Assembly (NCBI GenBank): GCA_904066235.2
Contig: CAJFCV020000005.1
Location: 4,707,501-4,771,500 of the forward strand
DNA from: Bursaphelenchus xylophilus
Taxonomy: Eukaryota; Nematoda; Chromadorea; Rhabditida; Aphelenchoididae
Length of the DNA stretch: 64,000 nt
Direction of reading: 5' to 3'
Below, one piece after another: positions 34,000 to 44,424 of the stretch (position 1 is the stretch's first letter; every line of letters starts with the position of its first letter). The notes beneath the pieces were generated by a model. It was not told the origin of the DNA. It saw only the letters and a program-made list of their open reading frames with translations, and did not search any database. A program made the translations under genes and the position numbers.

Positions 34000-35537
34000 A
34001 TGATTGAATCCGTACATACAACAGCCAAATTGAATGCAAATGCGGATTTTAATTTGAATTCGGACGAAAGGAAGGTGGTTAATGAACTGAAGAAGTATCT
34101 GGGACAAAAAGTGATCGATGAATCCCCCTTATTCAATGATGATATGTCCTTGCTGCGATGGTGTTTGGCATTCGACAATAAATATGGTATGGAAAAAGAC
34201 TGCACCGAATGGGGAAAGGAAATGAAGAAGGAGTGTGGCCTTGTGGCGTAATGGATAACGCGTCGGACTTCGGATCCGAAGATTGCAGGTTCGAGTCCTG
34301 TCAGGGTCGAATCAACTTTTGCTTTTTTTTGGAAAAAAAGTTCTAAAATACAAAAATTATTAAATTTTTTTGATTACTAAATTATTTGCTTTTCAGATCT
34401 AATTGTCGAAAAGTATCAAGACACGAGCAAAACCTTGGCTTCCATGAAATTATATGACGTTGAATTCAATGACGTCGATGACATCAACGAGTTCTTTAAG
34501 AGTTACCATGCGACTGCTGAGTATTATGCAGGTAACGTTCAACGTCCTAGAATCTCAAATTTAGGCGGTCTGGTTGGTCAGGATAAAGATGGAGATTGGA
34601 TTTTGTGTCAAGTCATTGGCCGCGTAAAACCAAAACAATTTGCTTACTGTGGAAGAGTCAGCGATCTCTTCAAAGGAACATTAATGAGTAACATCATCTT
34701 GTATAACTTAGTGAGACAAACTGAGCGAAAGCAAAGCCGACGGTGCGGGATGAAATTGATATATGACCTTAATGGACTTGGCAAAGAACATTTCTATCCA
34801 CCGACTGTCAAAGTTTATCTGAATGTACTCAAGCTGGCACAAGTGAGTAACAAAAAAGAGGTATATATTGTTTTAGGACCATTTCCCCGAATTGATGCAC
34901 CGGGTTTTTATTATAAACGCCCCTGGGATGTTTGCTTCAGCTTACAATGTCTTCAAGTCAGTCTTGACGACCAGGCTCAGAAAACTTGTCGAGATTATGA
35001 ATGGCGATTACAAAGCGAGAGTATTCGACCAATTGGGCCAAGAAAACGTATATCCAAATTGGGGAGGGACCAAGATTCCAAAGAGAGGCCTTCCGGGATG
35101 TGGAACATTACTGATGGCTGGGCCGATTCCAGAACATTTCAGGTAATCTTCATTCAGCTTTTCAGTACTTTATATAGACCGTAATGTAGTCTCATAATTT
35201 TAGATACTCCCCAGAGAAGAACCCTCTTCATGTCAATGACAAACAACTCAAAAAGATCTCTGTTCCGCCTCGGCAAGAAAAAGAAGTTCGGATTCTTGGC
35301 CAGAAAGGCCATAAACTCGTTTGGTTTCTCAAATCATCCTCAGAAATCGACTTCTCCGTATGGTTGGGAGAGAAGATTCTGCGACCAAAATTCAGAATCC
35401 AAACAGATTTTGTTCCTGAATTCGATGAAGTGGAGATCGACGAAGATGGAGAGATTGTGCTCGTATTTGATAACAAATTCAGTACATTCAGCAAGAAAAG
35501 CATTTATTACTATGTTGATGTGAAACCGAAAGATTGA
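34000..35537 (+). CDS. SEC14-like protein with CRAL-TRIO and GOLD domains
   Basis: Cytosolic lipid-binding/transfer protein of the CTG (CRAL-TRIO and GOLD) group found in C. elegans. Four exons, 34000-34186, 34397-34842, 34877-35142, 35204-35537, give 410 residues. N-terminal CRAL-TRIO-N-like helices (residues 1-90, including DDMSLLRWCLAFDNKY) precede the CRAL-TRIO core: MKLIYDLNGLGKEHFYPPTV, HRVFIINAPGMFASAYNVFK and GGTKIPKRGLPGCGTL. The C-terminal third (about 285-410), LVWFLKSSSEIDFSVWLGEK to the end KSIYYYVDVKPKD, is the beta-rich GOLD domain. Intron 1 (34187-34396) contains a tRNA-Arg gene in the same orientation. Confidence 0.92.
34237..34309 (+). tRNA. tRNA-Arg (anticodon TCG), inside an intron
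   Basis: A 73-nt cloverleaf: acceptor GGCCTTG/CAGGGTC (with G-T pairs), D-arm GCGT...ACGC, anticodon arm TCGGA-CTTCGGA-TCCGA with anticodon TCG (codon CGA), T-arm GCAGG-TTCGAGT-CCTGT, discriminator G. The internal B box GGTTCGAGTCC is intact and T-runs follow. It lies in intron 1 of the CRAL-TRIO/GOLD gene, sense strand, with no intron of its own. Confidence 0.97.
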
Positions 35538-35602
35538 TAATTTCTTAATCTTTAGTTTGCTTACTGATCAGTATATTATAATAAAAAAATATAAAATGAA
35601 TT

Positions 35603-35675
35603 CGACCCTGACAGGACTCGAACCTGCAATCTTCGGATCCGAAGTCCGACGCGTTATCCATTACGCCACAAGGCC
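35603..35675 (-). tRNA. tRNA-Arg (anticodon TCG), second identical copy
   Basis: Reverse-strand copy identical over all 73 nt to the tRNA at 34237, 66 bp after the stop of the CRAL-TRIO/GOLD gene. A few flanking bases are shared (gtggcc before, gtcgaat across the 3' end), after which the copies diverge. A T-run follows on its strand. The pair forms an inverted repeat enclosing exons 2-4 of the host gene. Confidence 0.97.
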
Positions 35676-36300
35676 ACGGTTCGTTTCCACGCGTTTCCTT
35701 TACCTTTTCAAAGGAATTATCTCCTTTACCGTAATTGTAGTCGACTGTCAAACGTGGACGTCGTGCCGAAATGCCTTTTAATAGTGGAGACTTATTGAGA
35801 ATTGTCCTAGAATCCGCGTGGCTATGACTTTAATCCAGTTTTTCGTAGCCAGTTGGAGCTTGGCAGCCAATGCAACCTTCCGGCTATCAGTGGAACTCTT
35901 TATTATTTACATAGATCTATGGAAGACTTAAACTTTTTGGTACGGAAATTATTATATTCGTTGTCACCATGTTCTTCTGATGGACACAAAATGGTCCACC
36001 GTTGGACTGCAATGGCTGAACGAATTTTTACGCTAATTATAAGCCATAGATCGTAGCGGAAAACCCTACATCGGCGGAGTCCGCAAATGTATCCCCAGCT
36101 GAATGTCCGGTACTTGTCCTTGTAAAAATTTTCAAATTGTCTTTTTGCTGCCGTTGTGTAGAACGTCGACCGTACCCTTTCCTCAACGCCCATTCAAAGT
36201 CTATGCTTTCTTTTGGCCCTTATGTCAGTCAGTAAATGAAATGGATGTATTTTAGGTTCAAGTTGGTGACAGGATACGAATTGGAAAATAAAAGTAAATC
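35676..36300. other. Intergenic, no gene seen
   Basis: Sequence between the second tRNA and the short repeat-family gene. Only short unsupported open frames; none has a motif. Confidence 0.4.
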
Positions 36301-36732
36301 TTAAAACAAAGTGGCATATTGCTCGTCGGGGAAGGTTTCAGGTTCAACCTTTGCAGCTCCAGCTGGAGCTCTGACAACTTTCTGCAGCTCTTCAGGGAGT
36401 TGGCTGACCATCTCCTTGACTCTCCTCACACGCTCAGAGGCAGTTATGGAGCGGTCCATGCGAAGTTCTCGGAACTTCTTCTTGTATTCTTCCGGGAGTC
36501 TCTCAAGTCCTGGAGGAAGCGGCAGTTTGGCCAGAACGTCCTGAGGCAACTTATCAAAGACTTGCTGAATAGCTACACCACGCTGTTCCATGGTCAGATG
36601 TCGGTCCCAATGAAGTTCCAACAGTTTCCGTTTGGATTCAGCAGGCAATAGCTCAGCAAAGCCGGGAGGCAACAAATCTTGGGCCGCGGCAAAGGCCAAG
36701 GCGGCCAACAATATTAGAGTAACGGACTTCAT
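36301..36732 (-). CDS. Secreted two-repeat paralogue of the proline-led repeat family (member B)
   Basis: Intronless, 143 residues. Signal peptide MKSVTLILLAALAFAAAQ, then two repeats closely matching repeats 1 and 2 of the gene at 22856: LPPGFAELLPAESKRKLLEL, VFDKLPQDVLAKLPLPPGLE and MVSQLPEELQKVVRAPAG. It ends in a short acidic tail (EPETFPDEQYATLF) in place of the other three repeats. Identity with member A over the two repeats is high (I estimate around 70%). Either the third to fifth repeats were lost here or added in member A. It shares promoter elements with member A and so is probably co-expressed. Confidence 0.88.
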   Translation of the reverse strand: MKSVTLILLAALAFAAAQDLLPPGFAELLPAESKRKLLELHWDRHLTMEQRGVAIQQVFDKLPQDVLAKLPLPPGLERLPEEYKKKFRELRMDRSITASERVRRVKEMVSQLPEELQKVVRAPAGAAKVEPETFPDEQYATLF

Positions 36733-36777
36733 TTCTTTGAGTTTACTCTGAAATACGAACGGATCTGTTGTTCAGCC

Positions 36778-36905
36778 GTTTTTATACAGATTACTGCACC
36801 GGCTGGGTACAAGTCCGCCTTCGTTCGTTTAGTTCGGAAGGCGGGGTTTGCCCTTTGGGCGGTTGACGGAGCGCGGAGTTTGTAGTGGCGATTCTCTGCA
36901 AGAGC
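36778..36905 (-). promoter_or_regulatory. Conserved TATA promoter of the short repeat-family gene
   Basis: On the minus strand TATAAAAAC (36786-36778) lies 46 bp before the ATG, preceded in order by acaaactccgcg, caaaccccgccttcc, aacgaaggcgg and acccagccggtgcag, the same blocks as upstream of member A at 22680-22802. Confidence 0.8.
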
Positions 36906-37199
36906 AGGAACCTCTTTCCCCACAAAATATATGTACAATACACTGGACAGTGAGGCTATGTGAGCAACTAAAATTAGTAATCTTTATGAACTCTACTGGC
37001 AGATAAAGACTCAACAACAGTCATCTGTTGATCCTTCAGTGCAAACTTTGGAAAAGAAATTAACTCTTATTTTGGGAGTAAAAATTGTTTCCTCATCGAC
37101 GTAATAATAATCAGTCCACTGGGATGAGGATGTATTTATGGGTATCACGAAACTGACTTGTCATTATGATTTAGTTTCCATTAAGACAAAGGGTAGTAA

Positions 37200-37420
37200 A
37201 ATAGGACAAGTTTGCAACATGGCCATTGAAAAATTTCTTCTAAGAAGTCATCGACTGGCAGACAGATCAACAACAAAGATCTCTATATTTCATCATAAAC
37301 CGAGTTTGATTTATGTCTCAATCACGTTGTCGGATCCATCATTGTCACAATGAGTAATCCTGATTATCGGAAATAGTTTGATGAAATCGAAGAAGAATCG
37401 ACCCAGCGTCAACTCTTCTT
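37200..37420 (-). repeat. Distal upstream block shared with member A
   Basis: Reverse complement of this stretch aligns with 22073-22310: gagttgacgctg, catcaaactatttc, gattactcat, caacgtgattg and acttgtcc appear in the same order. Together with the promoter block this shows the duplication covered several hundred bases of 5' flank. Confidence 0.75.
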
Positions 37421-37429
37421 GAACGACTT

Positions 37430-40400
37430 TTATTGCTACGAAATGGTCCGGTGCCTTTGGTAAGTCGAAGTTTGTTTGAAAATGCTTTGGCCAAACTCCA
37501 AGACGGTAATTCCCGAATATTTTTTGTAACAATTAACAAAAAGTAATATCCTGAATGTATATTGGGTGTTATTAAACCCGATGGTGAAACATTTGTGGTG
37601 TTTGTAACATTTGGGGGCGACAACAAAGTAATCCATCATGATTACTAAAACTTTGGTAAACGACCGAGAACCAAGGTAAACAGTGGAAGGAAGTTTCAGC
37701 AAGACATAATAGAGTTTGAATTGCACAGCATTCCTTAAATCTGCAAGTTTCCCAATGAAATTATTTCGAATTTTGATTGCTTACAGTCACTTGGCCATTG
37801 CAAGAAACAGATTGTGTACGTCGGACATTTCCATTGCATTTTCATTTGCCGGAGTTTAATTTATAACGCCGCAGACTGATGTCCAATTAATCATCCCAGG
37901 CTTTCCAAAATTTAACAAACCAAGTGGTCAAAATATTAAATCTTTGCGATTTGACGAATTGCCAGTGCGGATCGTATTTTCATACACTCGGCTGAGGTGC
38001 ATATAATGGCATTTGACCCTTTAATTAAGAGTCATTAGAGTAGAATAACTTTTCCATATTTGGCGGCCTCCATTTACCGCCTTTCATTCCGACCTCCCGA
38101 CGCGTTTTATGGCGTTTAATGACCGTATTTAGCGGATGGCGGGATAATGAGTCGGCCCTCGGGAGGGACATTCCTTGAGGTCGGAGTTTATGGGCAGGGT
38201 TTTGTATTCAAATTGGTGAACAGCGAAGGGAATGGGGGCTTGATTTCCAAAGTTTTTCATCTTATTTTAGCGGGAAGTTTGAAAAATTTGCAAAAGGTAC
38301 TACTTCGCGCTGAATTAAGATTACGGTGGACCCGGGCGTAAATACGAGATTATTTTTGAATTTTACATTACGATTTTGCTTACAAAGTCAGAAAAATATA
38401 GCGAAAGTCTCATTTTTTTGCTTGCCAAACTTTATTTGCCGTACTACCCAACGGTTGTTGATTATTTTAGTTCAACTTAAAACCCAAAAATCTCAAAGGT
38501 TGAAATTTTGTGTCTCCTTTTTGAATAACTTTTCATAATCATGGCGACAAATTTGGAAATGATTTTATTGCAGCTCGGTCTTGCTTTGGACACCAAGCTC
38601 AGGCCATTTATCCTCTCTCCCATTTACTTAGCCCTCAAGATCTGAATCCTTCCTCCTCTTCTTTTCCTCCACATTTTTATTGTTTAAATTTCCGCGCGAC
38701 TGAATTCCTTGCAAAGAAATCGGTGGATTTGTTTTGGAGAGCACTCAGGGCCACAAATAATTTTATGGCCATGACAATGACATCGGCAAGTGGACACAGC
38801 GGATTTCACGACTGGCTGATTTCGGAGTAAAACTTCTAACGAGCTTGGTGAGGGCTCGAGGAGTTTGGGTTACCGAGATTGTGTGGTTTCATGATGCGTT
38901 AGTTGTCTTAATAGTTTGAAAATTTCATGACATAAGGCTTCAAGAACCCCAGTCCGACCCTTTTTGCGGGTGGATTTACAATTAGTTACAGTCGAATTGT
39001 CATAAACAGAGCCTTTCCCTTTCCTGTTCCGCCGTTCGCTGCCTTCCCTCTCATTTATTAATTTTTGTTAATCCCCGACTTCTTTTGCGGTTGAATCCGG
39101 CGTTGATTTTGGGGCGCCAAACCGGAAGCCAAGTGTCAGAATAACAATTTGGCCGCTAATGCGCAATCCTTGGCCACTCCGCCGTTGGAACATCAGATTT
39201 GGCTTATTTGGGATGCCCAAGTTCAAGTCGGGTCTTTCCCAACATCGCACTTATTCAGAGCATTTAAATTATAAATTAATTCATCGTTCTGCCATCATAA
39301 TCTTCGCCTTCTCCTTTCTAGATGTCACTTCCAGAATGGGGCCGTTTAATTCTAAATTAATTGCCGTTCTCTTCTCATCCACACTTGTAACCTCATTTCC
39401 CTTCCATATTTAGATTACAGTAATTATTGTAATTAAAATGTTTCCCTCTAATTTGAATAAAACTGGGCGGAGTTGCGGGGCAAGGAGTTGGAATTAACGC
39501 GATTTGTGTTTCGAGCCTTTCCCGGCCATATGGCCCGAATTTGGTGGACAATGCGGGCCTCTAATTAGCGCCTATTTTTTTGGAACATCTTCGAGACCCG
39601 GGCTTTCTTGGCATGGTTTAATTAGAAAGTGTTTGGGTTCAGGGTTTTGCATAATAACAATACAAAATTCATAGCTTTGGGGGTGCAGGTTGACTGATTT
39701 TTCGGATCTGGAAGGTTCGCCAATTAAGTGATAAGGTCTCTAGCAAATAACTAATTCATATTTAATTGTGTTATTTCGTTGTAACCAAAGTAATGCAACT
39801 GAAAATCAAGTTATGCCCCAGAAATCTCCGAATCCCTGGCCGAAGCCCTCGAAATATCTCCGGCCATCTCCAAATCCTCTTTTCCGGATTATCCCGAATC
39901 GACCGGTCGAGCGGAAAAAGGGACAAATCATTTAATGGATCCGTAAATAATAATCGAACGGATTTACGACAGTAACGGGGACAGGTGTGTTCGCAGCGAG
40001 TTCTGACTATGCTCCGGAAACACGACGGTTCTCTGGGTTCCGAGCGTTCTGTTTTCGCGATTTCCGGGCCCCCCATTGTTGCGTATTTTACGTGTTTTTG
40101 GCCATTCTGTTGAATCTTTCCTTTCTCCCAGAGAAACTTTGAATTTATCCCTTTTCCTTTAAAATTTAGATTAAATTGTCTTTGCGCTGCCCGTCCCTAA
40201 AACGACTGCCTTCGAAATGGAACGACCGTGCCCGTTCCCTCAGGGCTCATTCGAATTCCATTTTTTTTCTTTGGCGCATTGGAAAGTGGCCAGTAAATTA
40301 AGCTGATATATTTGGGGCTCAAGTTGATGATGGGAGATCAGAAAGAGAATACAAATAAGGAGAGGGGGTGGGTGTTACGTAGAAAATTTAAATGTAAGTG

Positions 40401-42889
40401 TTTCGATGATGGCTGAATTCATATTTAAACAGTCGCAACTCGCAGCATGTCGTCCCGTCGCCTTGTAATTTCCCCTTTCCGGGATTTGTTCTCGCGCACC
40501 GAGTCGAAAGCAGAATTTCATAAATGGCACTGCCGACATTGCCCGGTCCCCGCTCGGATTACCTTTTCCATACACTTTTAATGCACGGGAATAAAGTTGC
40601 ATTCGACCTTTCACGGGCGTTTACGACGTTCGGAGGGATCCCATTTTTATTTTCCATATTATTTTTGACATCTGGATGTAAAAAAGGAGCTCCTACATTT
40701 GTCCAATCCAAGGTCAACGGTTATTTTCCGAGGTAGAATGGCGGTCAATTTCCGGTTCCCACGCCTTATGACATTGCCCGTTATCGGGCCCTCCTCCCCG
40801 TACATCGAATGAGATGGCTCGAATTTGGACCACTTTTTGTTTCCACTTGTTTTTTATTACAATATTTTGGGATTGCTCACCAAAACCCAAAAAAAATTGT
40901 TTCTAACTTTTGGCAGTGATTTTTCGGCCGCGATTTCAAAACCCAAGGCCAAGGAGTCAGGGTTTTTGCACGCGTGTTTGCCAAGTACTTGGGAAGACAA
41001 TAGATCGTATCTTCGTATGTGTCGCTCTATTTTCGCCTCTCAATACAGCTGACGATTAAATTTTCGAGTTTTTTTGGAACGCGTGACCTCTTCCGGTGAT
41101 ATAATGTTACATATATCATCGATATTCTCATCGGTCGTTGAGCTGCTCATTTCCGGGCTAGATATTTATTTTTAATTTAATTTTTTCGGAATTTTTCCGT
41201 AAGGATTGGGCCGAATTTTATGGGCCGACGCGGAAAATTAAACCCAGAATTGGCCAAATTAAAATATGCAAATAAGAAAGGGTGGAGGGGCCGTGGGTGG
41301 GAGCACTGGTACGGCAGTGTGAGGAATTCTGTAAGGAGAACTTGTGACTCCGGAGATGAGGGGATTGCGGGTTCTGCTGATAAAATTGTCCTATTTCTTA
41401 CTGCTCATGTTGCCCTTATTTGGTTTCCTGAACGTCATCCCCAATTTTTTCCAACTCTTGTTGTCGCTGCCTTCGGAAACCGTGTTAACGGATCGAGTCG
41501 GGGATTGTTCGTGGGTTTCCTTGGGCCAATTTCAACGGCCTTTAAAGCCCGGCCCTAATCTCATTTCTTTGCGCTGCCGCCGTCTTTGTTTGCCGGATGT
41601 CCAAATTTGTTTACCGCGCTTATTTCACAGTGCGCAACAGTGCGCTTTCTTGTCCTTGTTTGGTCGATCGGAAACGGGAAAAGGGTTTACGGATCGAGGA
41701 GACCCGATCTCACCGTAGGACGCCACAGGAGCGGCTGAATGGGAAGAGGGATCTTTGCCGTAGGCAAAGCACTTTTAAAGTTCATCCTTTGCTTATAAAA
41801 GTTATAAAAGTGTCGCGTGCAAAGGTTTTGTTGTATTTATCATCATTCTTGATATCCAAACATTCCAAAAAACCGCAATATCTTAGCGACTTCAAAGTTT
41901 ATTTTTTTGAATTTTTTTATTATGCTATAACTCTTTGCCTTCGCATCACCCAACCTCCAGCATGGACTGGGATCACTGTCCGCAAATCCGCGTGAAAGGA
42001 GCCCCATAAATCCGAGTGCGGGAAAGTTTGAGAAAAGGTTTAAGGCGCCGAAGTTGCCCCTTTTCAGAAGCCGCTGAATGAGTGCCAACTCCCAGGGTTT
42101 CGGTCAGTTCTTTCTTCTCTAATCCACTCCGACAATTGGGTAAGCCGTCTCGGGTGGGGGTGATGGGCTCCAGCACTTTTTTAATCGTCCCCTAATCCAA
42201 TGTTTCCATCAACATTGGCATATTCTTATGCCGCTCTTATTAGGGGTTCGATGGGGGGTTTCCGTCCCTCAAGTGCCGCTCCCCTTTCTGCAGCTCACTC
42301 AACTTGAAAACATGCCGGAGGCGGTTAACGGCTCTTTACACGGAATTGCGCAATAACCCGCACTAACGATGGCTAAACACACTAGAATTCATTTGGGGCA
42401 AGGCGGCGACTAAGCACTAACAATCTACTATGATATTAGGGCTGCATCCTCGATGATGTTCTCGGTTCAACCCCGACTTTGATGGTGTGAGAATCCGGAG
42501 TTTGAGGGCTTGACCGGATGAGGCAGGGACTTAATGAATTCAAGGCCGGACGCCTTGATTCCTGGCCATTGTTATGATGTAATCCAATCTTGGCCCTTCG
42601 TCCTTTCATCGCCCTTTCTTCCTCCCATTCTTGGGCAATAAGGCTTGGCAATTCTTCGGGGAATCGGATTTGGAATGAGCTCGGTTTGCGCGAAGGTTTT
42701 ATGACCTCTGGCCTTTAGAATTTGAATAATTGGAAATCTATTTATTTTGTTTTAATAAAAAACAATTTTTTTAACAGTTTTAAAAACTGAAATTCATTTA
42801 TGTGGAAGTCCGTTAACGCTTATTCGACCCTCGTGCTAGATTTTATTAACTTATTTCGCGTGCTAAATAACAGTTTTTTATTCCAGAAA
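37430..42889. other. 5.5 kb without a recognised gene
   Basis: No protein motif, RNA gene or element with clear ends was found. The open frames (for example 41220-41558 and 41344-41718) lack motifs and splice support. The stretch contains many TAATTA-type AT cores interspersed with GC-richer patches and repeated short words such as ggccattt, which would fit a regulatory region, but that is inference. Confidence 0.4.
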
Positions 42890-43763
42890 ATGCCTTCTCG
42901 ACTTCTGTACGTCTTCATATTCTCCCTCGTGATTTCGTACGGGAATTGCCAAGTGGCTGAAGAAGATTACGACGAGAATGCAGATGATGACAAACCCCCT
43001 CGATTGGCGTATGATCCCGCTATTTATTCGTCGACGGCCAGAGACTTCACTGGAAGATGTATGAAATTGGCGCAGTATTCGGGAGAAAAGGCGTGTGATG
43101 TCTTCGAATTATGTTGTTCGACAGACAATGTGCTCAGCAAACTGAACGGTGACAAGTGCCAGTTTGCGGATCCCACGAATGGATGCAGTTTGGATATCTC
43201 GGTTCGTTTGGCAACTTGTATATTTTAATTATACATCTAAACTCGCTCATTTTTTTGTTATTTTTAGGGTAACAAGATCCAATGGTCGCAATGTCGTGCC
43301 TACAATTGTACGGAGGAGATTACAACCACCACCACGACCACTCAGTCGCCTCGTTATTCGAATTCGAGTCCAGTCAGAGTCGGTGAGTAACTAATATTTC
43401 GTTGATTTGAGCATCTAGAGATGCGGCAAAAGTAACCCCAGAATTAGACTAATTCGTTTCAAAGGCCGCCCTAACCAAAAGCTCCCTCTAAGATCTCTCT
43501 AAATTAACATTTTGGGTGACATAACTCTCTCGAAACATTCGTTTAGGAACTTTTATTTTAGTGTTAATTCCTGTCTGGAACGGAGGGACATTTAAATTCC
43601 CATCAGTTCACATGTTATATGGTAAGGGCTGGATTTTTTGGAATCTAAATACGGGAATAATCGAAGATATATAATTGAATCTCCGATAACGTCAATTGTT
43701 CTTTCAGGAATGAGTATCCTCCTACTATTTGCTCCATTAGTCACCAATTTATTGCAACTCTAA
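42890..43763 (+). CDS. Cys-rich secreted protein, probably GPI-anchored
   Basis: Four exons, 42890-43201, 43268-43382, 43562-43621 and 43708-43763, join in phase to 180 residues. Signal peptide MPSRLLYVFIFSLVISYGNC; an acidic linker (EEDYDENADDDKPP); a domain with eight further cysteines (GRCMKLAQYSGEKACDVFEL, CCS, DKCQF, NGCS, SQC, YNC); a Thr-rich stretch (EEITTTTTTTQSP); and a hydrophobic C-terminus (GMSILLLFAPLVTNLLQL) with no basic tail, as in GPI-attachment signals. The layout resembles small Ly6-like surface proteins but the Cys spacing does not let me assign that family. The first donor (tcg|gttcgt) is weak but phase and continuation are good. Confidence 0.75.
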
Positions 43764-44424
43764 AGAAGCAATCTCTGATCGACCCAAAGTGCCCAAAGCT
43801 CAATCAAATCTCTTCAGCCAAAGAAATCTCCACTCCTTTTTCATAACTAATTAAATCCCGGCGCTTAATCAAAAAGTCGTATTTTAGACTCAGTAGTTTA
43901 CCTCCTTTTCTTTCATTTGCAATATCATTAATGTTTGTTTTGAATAAATTATTTTTCTTCGTAATTGGATTATCCAAAGTTTTTGTTTGAGATCGCGATT
44001 ATCCGCACTTTGCGATGAAACTTGAGATCATTGGGTTAATGTTAGCAATAGAAATATACAGGACAGCTAAGGGACTTCATATGGCATTGTCTATTAGACA
44101 TCATTTAATGAAAAAGTAAGGATGGGAGGAAGCATCGCATCAAAATATTTTGATCGGTATTTAGGTTTACGACTATTATGGTAGTTAAGGAATTAGATGG
44201 CACACAGTGTGTTGTATTGTCCCACTTTCAGGGTTCACGACATGTTCATGTTCAGCTGCTTGTGGCCACACAATTTCAGAAAAGTTTCCATGCAAACTAA
44301 TTCGTAAAAAAGTCGTACTGGACGTCCAAACTTCGACCAGGGCCAGTTGCGCAAACATGACCGAGACTTTAAATATCCAACTGGAGATGGAAATGGACAC
44401 AGAACTTTCACTTCTGTTCAAACC
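43764..44424. other. Intergenic, no gene seen
   Basis: 3' flank of the GPI-like gene (AATAAA-type sequence near 43940) and upstream region of the next gene. A frame at 44207-44449 overlaps the start of that gene in another phase and is a shadow. Confidence 0.4.

Noticed and set aside
35545..35781. Frames on both strands across the second tRNA
   Set aside because: Explained by the tRNA-Arg gene itself.
41220..41995. Overlapping frames of 112-132 codons
   Set aside because: Three overlapping frames on the same strand with no motif or splice support point to chance in a GC-richer patch.
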